NCBI GenBank assembly: GCA_003563255.1
Contig: PWSL01000230.1
Coordinates: 1 to 5,535 of the forward strand
Origin: Desulfonatronospira sp.
Lineage (GTDB): Bacteria; Desulfobacterota; Desulfovibrionia; Desulfovibrionales; Desulfonatronovibrionaceae
Direction of reading: 5' to 3'
DNA: 5,535 bases
A program made the translations under genes and the position numbers. Position 1 is the stretch's first letter. Every line of letters starts with the position of its first letter. Positions 1 through 5,240 of this stretch are shown one piece after another. The notes beneath the pieces were generated by a model that had not been told where the DNA came from, ran no database searches, and was given only the letters and a program-made list of their open reading frames with translations.

Positions 1-816
1 CATGGCATTTTCCAGAACGGCTTCCAAGACTTTTTTTATCTGTTCCAGGTCCGCCCAGACCATCAGGTCCACTTTCTCAGGTAAATTTAACAGTAACTCT
101 GCGTGTTCCTTTTCAGCTCTGATACTCATCTGGCTACAGAGAGGTTGTACCAGGGATTCTATAGGCCATTGCTGAGGCTTGGGCAACCTTACAGAGGCGT
201 ATTCCATGACATAATGGGCCATGGACTCCAGCCTTCCGGCTGATTCCAGTATATAGCCGACATAGTCCCGGGCTTTTTCAGATGATCCTGGTTGTCTCAA
301 AACCAAATTGGCAAAGCCTCCGATGGACATGATGGGATTGCGGATCTGGTGTGCGATGGACATGGTCAGTTTGTTGAGGCTTTCAGCCAGCAGGTTCTCC
401 ATATCGCTTTTTTCCTGCAGGGCTTCCTTTTCACGTTCGTGCATGTTTTTTAAGCTGGTCAGGTCCTGGATAAGGATTACCAGCCTCCATTCATCCTGGT
501 CGTTTTTGAAAAATGAAGAAATGATATCTACGTATCTCTGTACACCGTCAGGCCTGGAATACCAGACCTGGCTGCGATAATTGACCTGCTCGTGCTGGAT
601 GACTTTTAAAAGGACGTCGTTGAAATCATTGTTTTCAGGATTTTCCAGGAAAAGTATCTCGCTGCCTTTTTCAAGAAGCATCTCTCTGGAAATTCCCAAT
701 ATTCTGCTCAGGGCTGAATTGGCAATCTCCACCTGTCCTTTTTTTTCGATAATCATCAACCCCGAAGGCATAGCCTCCAGGATACTGTCACGGATAATAC
801 TCTGCAGATTATTCAT
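1..816 (-). CDS. PAS-domain sensor histidine kinase, C-terminus beyond window (partial)
   Basis: This is the first 272 residues of a two-component sensor kinase, which would autophosphorylate on histidine and pass the phosphate to an unseen response regulator. Residues about 10-120 look like a PAS sensor domain (for example SILEAMPSGLMIIEKKGQVE, then a C-terminal strand RLVILIQDLTSLK). Residues about 122-150 are a charged helical linker. The HisKA domain starts near 148, with the H box SIAHQIRNPIMSIGGFANLV and probable phospho-acceptor His156. The ATPase domain begins near 217, and the frame runs off the window in the N box (VLEAVLENAM). There is no membrane segment or signal peptide, so it is probably cytoplasmic. 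The ATG at 816 is the only reasonable start: an in-frame TAA lies upstream with no other start codon between. The ribosome site is weak and close (AAAAGGG, 3 nt away). The coding end of palindromic element 845-978 lies only 28 bp upstream. The signal sensed and the partner are unknown. Confidence 0.9.
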   Translation of the reverse strand, partial: MNNLQSIIRDSILEAMPSGLMIIEKKGQVEIANSALSRILGISREMLLEKGSEILFLENPENNDFNDVLLKVIQHEQVNYRSQVWYSRPDGVQRYVDIISSFFKNDQDEWRLVILIQDLTSLKNMHEREKEALQEKSDMENLLAESLNKLTMSIAHQIRNPIMSIGGFANLVLRQPGSSEKARDYVGYILESAGRLESMAHYVMEYASVRLPKPQQWPIESLVQPLCSQMSIRAEKEHAELLLNLPEKVDLMVWADLEQIKKVLEAVLENAM

Positions 817-844
817 AAGCCCTTTTGCAAAAAAAATTTTCTTA

Positions 845-978
845 ACACTACAGCGACACTTTATTTAAGCTGGAAGGGGGCTGGCTCTTTTGCCGCCGGA
901 TAGTCCGGCCGTTTTATGGTTTGAGGTCGGCAAAAGTGCCTGTCCCCGGAGGTCAATAAATAAGTTTCGCTGTAGTGT
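845..978. mobile_element. MITE-like nested palindromic element, copy 1
   Basis: A 134-bp non-coding element ends in near-perfect inverted repeats: ACACTACAGCGACACTT at 845-861 against AAGTTTCGCTGTAGTGT at 962-978 (one mismatch). Inside is a second palindrome with arms at 876-895 and 928-947. Its left arm reads GGGGGCTGGCTC then TTTTGCCG, and its right arm CGGCAAAA then GTGCCTGTCCCC. At the centre is a perfect short hairpin, GCCGGA-tag-TCCGGC (895-909). TA precedes the left end (843-844) and TG follows the right end. The second copy at 5028-5172 has TA on both sides, so TA target duplication of the IS630/mariner kind is suggested but imperfect here. There is no open reading frame of note. It lies directly upstream of the histidine kinase gene, so that gene's promoter must lie inside or across it. 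Confidence 0.75.
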
Positions 979-1026
979 TGTTTGAAGTCAATAAAAAAGT
1001 AAATCAAAATGCCTATGATAAGGTTG

Positions 1027-1196
1027 GAGTTTCGTAACTTCTCAATAACTCCTGGCGATCTTACACTAAGAAAATACCTGGATTCCGGCTTTCGCCGGAA
1101 TGACGAATGAAAACAGGTGGTTGCATTGTGATGTCATACCGGCGGAAGCCGGTATCCAGGAATACTGCCCGGAGTTATTGAGAAGTTACGGAGTTT
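1027..1196. mobile_element. Palindromic insertion with 20-bp perfect terminal repeats and 6-bp flanking duplication
   Basis: The element itself spans 1033-1190 (158 bp). Its ends are perfect 20-bp inverted repeats, CGTAACTTCTCAATAACTCC at 1033-1052 and the complement at 1171-1190. GAGTTT stands immediately outside each end (1027-1032 and 1191-1196), which reads as a target-site duplication. Inside are two 28-nt inverted arms (1077-1104 and 1133-1160, three mismatches). Each arm folds on its own: ATTCCGGC-tttc-GCCGGAAT at 1082-1101 and ATACCGGC-ggaa-GCCGGTAT at 1136-1155. The inner hairpin resembles a dispersed repeat common in many proteobacterial genomes. There is no coding capacity. It is best described as a MITE-like or composite repetitive element mobilised in trans by an unseen transposase. 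Confidence 0.75.
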
Positions 1197-1333
1197 CCGT
1201 TAAGCAGTAGCTCCATATATTCCGGATTGTCCAGATTTTTGACCAGCGGGGTATCAGCAAGCGCGGGGTACAGTCGCCCAGTCACGCCCGATGCGTGAGT
1301 GCCAGTAGTCACTACCGAGCACTTTTTGAATAG
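1175..1333 (-). pseudogene. Possible remnant of an unrecognised gene, cut at its 3' end by the 1033-1190 element
   Basis: On the minus strand an open stretch of 52 codons runs from just after a TAG (1336-1334) to a TAA at 1177-1175. The conceptual peptide includes THASGVTGRLYPALADTPLV followed by KNLDNPEYMELLLNGNS, with composition and codon use like real coding sequence. It has no ATG near its beginning. The last residues, VTSQ, and the stop are supplied by the terminal repeat of the adjoining element. If the element and one GAGTTT copy are removed, the frame stays open toward element 845-978 and reads NGNSNLIIGILIYFFIDFK. I do not recognise the family. It could instead be non-coding sequence that is open by chance, or part of a longer repeat. 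Confidence 0.3.
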
Positions 1334-1342
1334 CTATCACAA

Positions 1343-1438
1343 AAGTATGCTCAAGTGGCTTCCAGCACTGAGGGGTCCCCGAGTGCCTGTGCAGACAGGC
1401 TTTAAACGGGTTTACAAAACACAGGTGCTGGGATACTT
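1343..1438. repeat. Decayed relative of the 1452-1638 palindromic element
   Basis: This stretch shares ATGCTCAAGTGG (1347-1358) exactly with 1559-1570. Its segment 1373-1390 matches 1569-1586 with one substitution (GGGTCCCCGAGTGCCTGT against GGGTCCCGGAGTGCCTGT). About 14 extra bases separate these two blocks compared with the intact element. Weak outer symmetry remains: AAGTAT (1343-1348) pairs with ATACTT (1433-1438), and CCAGCAC (1362-1368) with GTGCTGG (1425-1431). Two short hairpins are visible, GGGG-T-CCCC (1372-1380) and GCCTGT-gcag-ACAGGC (1385-1400). It appears to be a rearranged or degraded copy and is non-coding. Confidence 0.45.
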
Positions 1439-1451
1439 AATTTTCATTCGC

Positions 1452-1638
1452 GAATTGTATCACTAGACGTATCTGTTTAGCGCTTTGGATATGGCATGGG
1501 GACTGGCTCTACCGGGACCCACTTGTTCCAGAAAATGAGTCATTTTGAGCACAAATTGATGCTCAAGTGGGTCCCGGAGTGCCTGTCCCCTGCTTTCCTT
1601 AAAAGCGCTAAACAGATACCTCTAGACAGATACGAATT
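1452..1638. mobile_element. MITE-like nested palindromic element with a different outer repeat
   Basis: Outer inverted repeats are perfect over 17 bp: GTATCTGTTTAGCGCTT at 1469-1485 and its complement at 1603-1619. Imperfect pairing continues outward (GAATTGTATCACTAGAC at 1452-1468 against 1620-1638). Inside, arms 1498-1525 and 1564-1590 form a long palindrome: GGGGACTGGCTC and GTGCCTGTCCCC at its base, then CCGGGACCCACTTG paired with CAAGTGGGTCCCGG. The centre holds the perfect palindrome AAAATGA-g-TCATTTT (1532-1546) and a small hairpin, GAGCA/TGCTC (1547-1564). The base motifs are the same as in the 845-978 and 5028-5172 elements although the outer repeats are unrelated. No target duplication is clear. 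The right end lies about 30 bp before the DUF368 start codon. Confidence 0.7.
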
Positions 1639-1667
1639 ATTTTAAAACCAGAAAATCTCAACATCAC

Positions 1668-2606
1668 ATGTGGAAACTGTTTTTCAAGGGCTTTGGCATA
1701 GGTGCTGCCAGCATTGTACCGGGCTTAAGCGGCGGAACCATTGCTCTTATTCTGGGAATATATACCCGGCTGATAGGTATTGCCGGAAATATTGATCACC
1801 GCACGCTTGCAGGATTTATGCGCCTGGTGGTCAGGGGCCGCTTTGCCCGGGCCTTTGAATATGCCGTCCAGACCTGGCAGCTGCATTTTGTGGTGCCCAT
1901 TGGAGCAGGCGTGCTGGTGGCGATTTTCAGCACGGCTTCCCTGATAAACTTTGCTGTCTTGAATTACCGGGGTTTTGTTTTTTCATTTTTTTTCGGCCTG
2001 GTACTGGTTTCCATCTACTACCCCCTGAAAAGAGCAGGCAGGATCAGGTTCAAGGAAGTCCTGGTTTTTTTCCTGGCAGGCGCAATGATTCTGCTGGCGC
2101 AGCTTTCGCCTCTATGGAGCGATATGCAGGGCTTCAGCAATATTGGAGATCTGCGTTTTTTCCTGGGCGGGGCCGTGGCCATGGCCACCATGCTCCTGCC
2201 GGGATTCAGCGGTTCTTTCATGCTGGTGGTCATGGGGGTATACTTTGAGATCCTGGCTGCTGTGGCAGGCATGAATCTCAAAATCATATTCCTGGTAGGC
2301 ATGGGATGCGTGTTTGGGCTTATCAGTCTGGCCAAGGTGATAAACTTTCTGCTGAAGAATTATTATACCACCACCATGTCCTTCCTGGCCGGCCTGATGT
2401 TTGGTTCTCTGGCAGCACTGTGGCCTTTTCAGAAACAGGTGGAAATAAATGAAGACAAGGTTGTCACTGCAGGTTATGCCCTGCCTGAAAGCCTGGCCCA
2501 GGGCTGGCCTTATTTTGTCTGCTTTCTGGCAGGGGCAGGCCTGGTCGCCGTATTCATTCTGATGGATTTAACGACCGGAAGGCATAATAGAGGGGAGACA
2601 GAGTGA
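1668..2606 (+). CDS. popT: DUF368 membrane protein, probable undecaprenyl-phosphate translocase (PopT family)
   Basis: A 312-residue polytopic inner-membrane protein of the DUF368 family. Work on the Vibrio cholerae member assigned this family to moving undecaprenyl phosphate (C55-P), the lipid carrier for peptidoglycan and O-antigen, back across the cytoplasmic membrane. The sequence shows the family start KGFGIGAASIVPGLSGGT (residues 7-24) and a matching internal motif, LPGFSGSF (177-184), consistent with a two-fold internal repeat. Hydrophobic segments lie near 12-38, 72-95, 100-120, 130-147, 165-200, 205-229, 237-253 and 280-300. Length is normal for the family. The ATG at 1668 fits the family N-terminus, but no Shine-Dalgarno site precedes it, so it may be poorly translated or have a weak leader. 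The neighbouring glycan-precursor genes support a role in carrier recycling. The specific substrate assignment rests on family knowledge. Confidence 0.85.
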   Translation: MWKLFFKGFGIGAASIVPGLSGGTIALILGIYTRLIGIAGNIDHRTLAGFMRLVVRGRFARAFEYAVQTWQLHFVVPIGAGVLVAIFSTASLINFAVLNYRGFVFSFFFGLVLVSIYYPLKRAGRIRFKEVLVFFLAGAMILLAQLSPLWSDMQGFSNIGDLRFFLGGAVAMATMLLPGFSGSFMLVVMGVYFEILAAVAGMNLKIIFLVGMGCVFGLISLAKVINFLLKNYYTTTMSFLAGLMFGSLAALWPFQKQVEINEDKVVTAGYALPESLAQGWPYFVCFLAGAGLVAVFILMDLTTGRHNRGETE

Positions 2607-2657
2607 TAACAAATCACTTTGGTTGTCATTTATAAAAGTAAGGTGATTCAACAAAAT

Positions 2658-2663
2658 TATAAT
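2658..2663 (+). promoter_or_regulatory. Possible -10 element for manC-rmlA
   Basis: A perfect TATAAT hexamer sits in the AT-rich 79-bp gap between popT and manC. A start about 7 bp downstream would give a leader of roughly 16 nt that just includes the manC ribosome site. No good -35 hexamer is found at 16-18 bp spacing; TTGTCA at 2623-2628 is 29 bp away, too far. An imperfect inverted repeat, AATCACTTT (2612-2620) with AAGGTGATT (2640-2648), lies just upstream and could be an operator half-site pair. All of this is inference from sequence pattern. Confidence 0.3.
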
Positions 2664-2672
2664 GAAATTCCC

Positions 2673-2679
2673 GGAGGGG
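2673..2679 (+). promoter_or_regulatory. Strong Shine-Dalgarno site that fixes the manC start at 2686
   Basis: GGAGGGG stands 8 nt (measured from GGAGG) before the ATG at 2686. The alternative in-frame ATG at 2662 lies upstream of this site, has no ribosome site of its own, and would add eight residues (MKFPEGYA) ahead of the conserved nucleotidyltransferase strand. The later start is therefore preferred. Confidence 0.8.
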
Positions 2680-2685
2680 TACGCC

Positions 2686-4092
2686 ATGTTTTTACCGGTT
2701 ATTCTGGCTGGCGGTTCCGGCACACGTTTATGGCCATTGTCCCGCAAGCTTTATCCCAAACAGTTTCTGGCCTTCGGAGGGGAGCTCAGCATGCTGCAGC
2801 AGTCTGTAAGGCGACTTGACGGACTGCAGTGCGCACCTCCTTTGCTGGTCTGCAACGAAGAACATCGTTTCCTGGCCGCAGAGCAGATGCGCCTTATGGG
2901 TCATGAGGATGTATCCATCCTCCTTGAACCCGAGGGGCGCAATACCGCCCCGGCCATTGCCCTGGCAGCCCTGCATGCCACCAGCAGTGGAGAGGACCCC
3001 ATACTGTTTGTAATGGCTGCGGATCACCATATTCATGATCAGCAGGCCTTTCAGGAAAGCGTGACCATGGCTGCAGAGCAGGCAGGTAAAGACTGGCTGG
3101 TGACGTTCGGGATAGTTCCGGACTCTCCTGAGACCGGTTATGGATATATCCGGCGCGGGGAAAATATCCAGGGACAGGTTTACAGGGCAGGGCGCTTTGT
3201 GGAAAAGCCAGACTCAGACACTGCAGCTGAATATCTGAAGGCCGGGGATTACTACTGGAACAGCGGCATGTTTATGTTCAGGGCCGGTCGGTACTTAGCA
3301 GAGCTTGAGAAGTTTGAGCCCGCGATCCTGGAATGCTGCCGTGCAGCCATGCAAAACGCCCGCCAGGATATGCATTTTGTAAGAGTGGATAAAGATGCCT
3401 TCAACTCCTGCCCTGGCAATTCCATAGATTATGCAGTCATGGAGAAAACTCAGGATGCGGCCCTGGTACCCATGGAGGCAGGATGGTCTGATGTGGGCTC
3501 CTGGTCATCCCTGTGGGACCTGCTGCCCCGGGACGCAGAGGGCAATTCCTGCAAGGGGGATGTTATGGCTCTGGATACCGCCAACAGCCTGCTTTTTTCA
3601 GACTACCGCCTGGTGGCCACCCTGGGGGTGCAGGACCTGGTGGTGGTGGAGACCAAGGATGCCGTGCTGGTGGCTCACAAAAACAGGGCCCAGGACATCA
3701 AGTCCCTGGTGGACCGCATCAAAAGCAGCGGCCGCAGCGAGCATGTTACCCACAGGGAGGTTTACAGGCCGTGGGGTTCCTATGACAGCATTGATGCCGG
3801 GGGCAGGTATCAGGTCAAAAGAATCACGGTCAAGCCAGGGGCCAAACTCTCCCTGCAAAAGCATCATCACCGGGCCGAGCACTGGGTGGTGGTGTCCGGT
3901 ACGGCCATGGTAACCAATGGAGAGGAGTCCTTTCTGGTTACTGAAAATCAGTCCACTTACATCCCCCTTGGCCGGCAGCACTCCCTGGAAAACCCCGGCA
4001 AAATTCCCCTGGAGCTCATCGAAGTCCAGTCCGGCGCTTACCTGGGAGAAGACGATATAGTAAGGTTTGAAGATATTTACGGAAGACTTTAG
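2686..4092 (+). CDS. manC: Mannose-1-phosphate guanylyltransferase / mannose-6-phosphate isomerase (bifunctional)
   Basis: A 468-residue cytoplasmic enzyme of the type II PMI-GMP family (ManC/CpsB/AlgA/XanB). It isomerises fructose-6-phosphate to mannose-6-phosphate and joins mannose-1-phosphate with GTP to give GDP-mannose. The N-terminal nucleotidyltransferase domain (1 to about 285) has the signature [14 protein letters not shown] (7-20), [17 protein letters not shown] (79-95), FVMAADHHI (108-116), the sugar-phosphate site FVEKP (171-175), WNSGMF (191-196), SIDYAVMEK (246-254) and WSDVGSW (267-273). The C-terminal cupin isomerase domain (about 320-465) has RPWGSY (361-366), the metal-binding stretch [17 protein letters not shown] (391-407) and [13 protein letters not shown] (426-438). 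Length is typical and both active centres look intact. A short gap of 12 bp to rmlA, with its ribosome site touching the manC stop, indicates co-transcription. GDP-mannose may feed GDP-fucose, GDP-rhamnose or mannan pathways; the window does not show which. Confidence 0.95.
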   Translation: MFLPVILAGGSGTRLWPLSRKLYPKQFLAFGGELSMLQQSVRRLDGLQCAPPLLVCNEEHRFLAAEQMRLMGHEDVSILLEPEGRNTAPAIALAALHATSSGEDPILFVMAADHHIHDQQAFQESVTMAAEQAGKDWLVTFGIVPDSPETGYGYIRRGENIQGQVYRAGRFVEKPDSDTAAEYLKAGDYYWNSGMFMFRAGRYLAELEKFEPAILECCRAAMQNARQDMHFVRVDKDAFNSCPGNSIDYAVMEKTQDAALVPMEAGWSDVGSWSSLWDLLPRDAEGNSCKGDVMALDTANSLLFSDYRLVATLGVQDLVVVETKDAVLVAHKNRAQDIKSLVDRIKSSGRSEHVTHREVYRPWGSYDSIDAGGRYQVKRITVKPGAKLSLQKHHHRAEHWVVVSGTAMVTNGEESFLVTENQSTYIPLGRQHSLENPGKIPLELIEVQSGAYLGEDDIVRFEDIYGRL

Positions 4093-4104
4093 GAGACGTC
4101 AGGC

Positions 4105-4980
4105 ATGAAAGCAATTATCCTTGCAGGCGGAAGCGGAACCAGGCTTTACCCGCTGACCAGGGGGGTGAGCAAGCAGCTTATTCCCATCTATGACAAACCC
4201 ATGATCTACTATCCCCTGTCAGTGCTGATGCTGGCTGGAATCCGGGATGTGCTCATCATATCCACTCCCAGGGACCTGGTTCTTTTCAGGGAGTTGCTGG
4301 GGGGTGGCAGCGACATCGGCATGCGTTTTTCCTACGCCGAGCAGCCAAGCCCCGATGGTCTGGCCCAGGCTTTTATCATCGGCAGAGAATTTGTAGGAGA
4401 TGACGATGTCTGCCTGATACTGGGGGACAACCTGTTTTACGGACACAACCTCACCACCCTTTTGCGTGATTCTGTACGCACCGTCCAGGCAGAACGCAGG
4501 TCAGTCATTTTCGGTTATTATGTCAGTGATCCGGAGCGCTACGGGGTAGTGGAGTTTGATGACGACATGAAGGTGGTTTCCATCGAGGAAAAGCCCCGGA
4601 AACCCAGGTCCAGCTATGCCGTTGCCGGGCTTTACTTCTACACCAATGATGTCCTGGATATCGCCGCCGGTGTGCAACCCTCGGATAGAGGAGAACTGGA
4701 GATCACTTCTGTGAACCAGGAATACCTGCGCCAGGGACGCCTCAAGGTGGAACTCATGGGCCGGGGGTACGCCTGGCTGGATACCGGGACTCACGAAAGC
4801 CTGCTGGAGGCCGGCAACTTCATCGAGGTCATTGAAAAGAGGCAGGGGCTGAAAGTGGCCTGCATCGAGGAGATTGCCTATGAAATGGGGTATATTGATA
4901 AAGAGCAGCTTCGAGCCCTGGCTGAGCCCTTAGCCAAGAACCAGTACGGGCAGTATCTCCTGCGCCGGGCTTCTCTGTAA
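4105..4980 (+). CDS. rmlA: Glucose-1-phosphate thymidylyltransferase
   Basis: A 291-residue cytoplasmic enzyme, the first step of dTDP-L-rhamnose synthesis: glucose-1-phosphate plus dTTP gives dTDP-glucose and pyrophosphate. Motifs run as in RmlA/RfbA of enterobacteria: [13 protein letters not shown] (6-18) for nucleotide binding, [17 protein letters not shown] (22-38), [14 protein letters not shown] (80-93), LGDN with metal ligand Asp108, ERYGVVEF (144-151), EEKP (161-164), GELEITSVN (196-204) and [13 protein letters not shown] (224-236) with the second metal-binding Asp226. The C-terminal helices ([20 protein letters not shown], about 246-265) match the allosteric, homotetramer-forming long type. 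The ATG at 4105 has AGGAG at 4091-4095, overlapping the manC TAG. The reading frame ends in tandem TAA codons. The rmlC gene follows after 260 bp, a gap mostly filled by a palindromic element. rmlB and rmlD are not in the window. Confidence 0.95.
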   Translation: MKAIILAGGSGTRLYPLTRGVSKQLIPIYDKPMIYYPLSVLMLAGIRDVLIISTPRDLVLFRELLGGGSDIGMRFSYAEQPSPDGLAQAFIIGREFVGDDDVCLILGDNLFYGHNLTTLLRDSVRTVQAERRSVIFGYYVSDPERYGVVEFDDDMKVVSIEEKPRKPRSSYAVAGLYFYTNDVLDIAAGVQPSDRGELEITSVNQEYLRQGRLKVELMGRGYAWLDTGTHESLLEAGNFIEVIEKRQGLKVACIEEIAYEMGYIDKEQLRALAEPLAKNQYGQYLLRRASL

Positions 4981-5027
4981 TAAGTATGTGGGTATGGGAG
5001 GAGCAGATCGTGCTGAAAACTATATTA

Positions 5028-5172
5028 GCACTACAGCGAAACTTCTAAAATTTATAACCTGTCTCAATTGGGGACAGGCACTTTTGCCGTTTGAAACCTT
5101 GCAATTGAACAAAAAATCAGGCGGCAAAAGAGCCAGTCCCCGGAGGTCAATATATAAGTTTCGCTGTAGTGT
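5028..5172. mobile_element. MITE-like nested palindromic element, copy 2, between rmlA and rmlC
   Basis: A 145-bp element with terminal repeats GCACTACAGCGAAACTT (5028-5044) and AAGTTTCGCTGTAGTGT (5156-5172), differing only at the outermost base pair. TA sits directly outside each end (5026-5027 and 5173-5174), as expected for a TA target duplication. Its right arm (5141-5172) is almost identical to that of copy 1 at 947-978. The inner core is flipped relative to copy 1: here GGGGACAGGCAC with TTTTGCCG is on the left (5070-5089), and CGGCAAAA with GAGCCAGTCCCC on the right (5122-5141). There is no credible coding sequence. Its position inside the nucleotide-sugar operon means any rmlA-rmlC transcript would carry a large hairpin, which could act on stability or partial termination; that is inference. 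Confidence 0.75.
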
Positions 5173-5190
5173 TAGTTTGATGCATAGAAA

Positions 5191-5218
5191 CCAGGAACCA
5201 GGAACCACAAACCACAAA
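5191..5218 (+). repeat. Heptamer microrepeat ahead of rmlC
   Basis: Four perfect 7-bp units in register: CCAGGAA twice (5191-5204), then CCACAAA twice (5205-5218). A diverged unit, CCCAGAT, follows at 5219-5225. The tract fills the space between the palindromic element and the rmlC ribosome site and is non-coding. It may vary in copy number by slippage; an effect on rmlC is only speculation. Confidence 0.7.
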
Positions 5219-5240
5219 CCCAGATATCTGGAGATGTTTA

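Noticed and set aside
308..868. Two plus-strand open frames (308-580 and 581-868)
   Set aside because: They lie antisense to the histidine kinase, which has clear PAS, H-box and N-box motifs; their serine- and leucine-rich translations look like shadow frames.
1385..1404. Possible rho-independent terminator (GCCTGT-gcag-ACAGGC then TTT)
   Set aside because: The stem is only 6 bp, the T run is three bases, and it lies in a decayed palindromic repeat with no gene ending just upstream.
845..1638. CRISPR array or attachment-site cluster
   Set aside because: The repeats are inverted and nested, differ from each other and have no regular spacer spacing; no cas or integrase gene is visible.
2612..2648. 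Inverted repeat after popT as a terminator
   Set aside because: The arms (AATCACTTT/AAGGTGATT) are AT-rich with a 19-nt loop and no following T run; an operator is more plausible but also unproven.
2662..2685. Upstream ATG as the manC start
   Set aside because: It has no ribosome site, overlaps a possible -10 hexamer, and the strong GGAGGGG lies between it and the ATG at 2686, which fits the family N-terminus.
3431..3981. Long overlapping open frames on both strands within manC
   Set aside because: They are rich in Trp, Pro and Gly or His as expected of off-frame reading in GC-rich coding DNA, and the manC frame has continuous family motifs.
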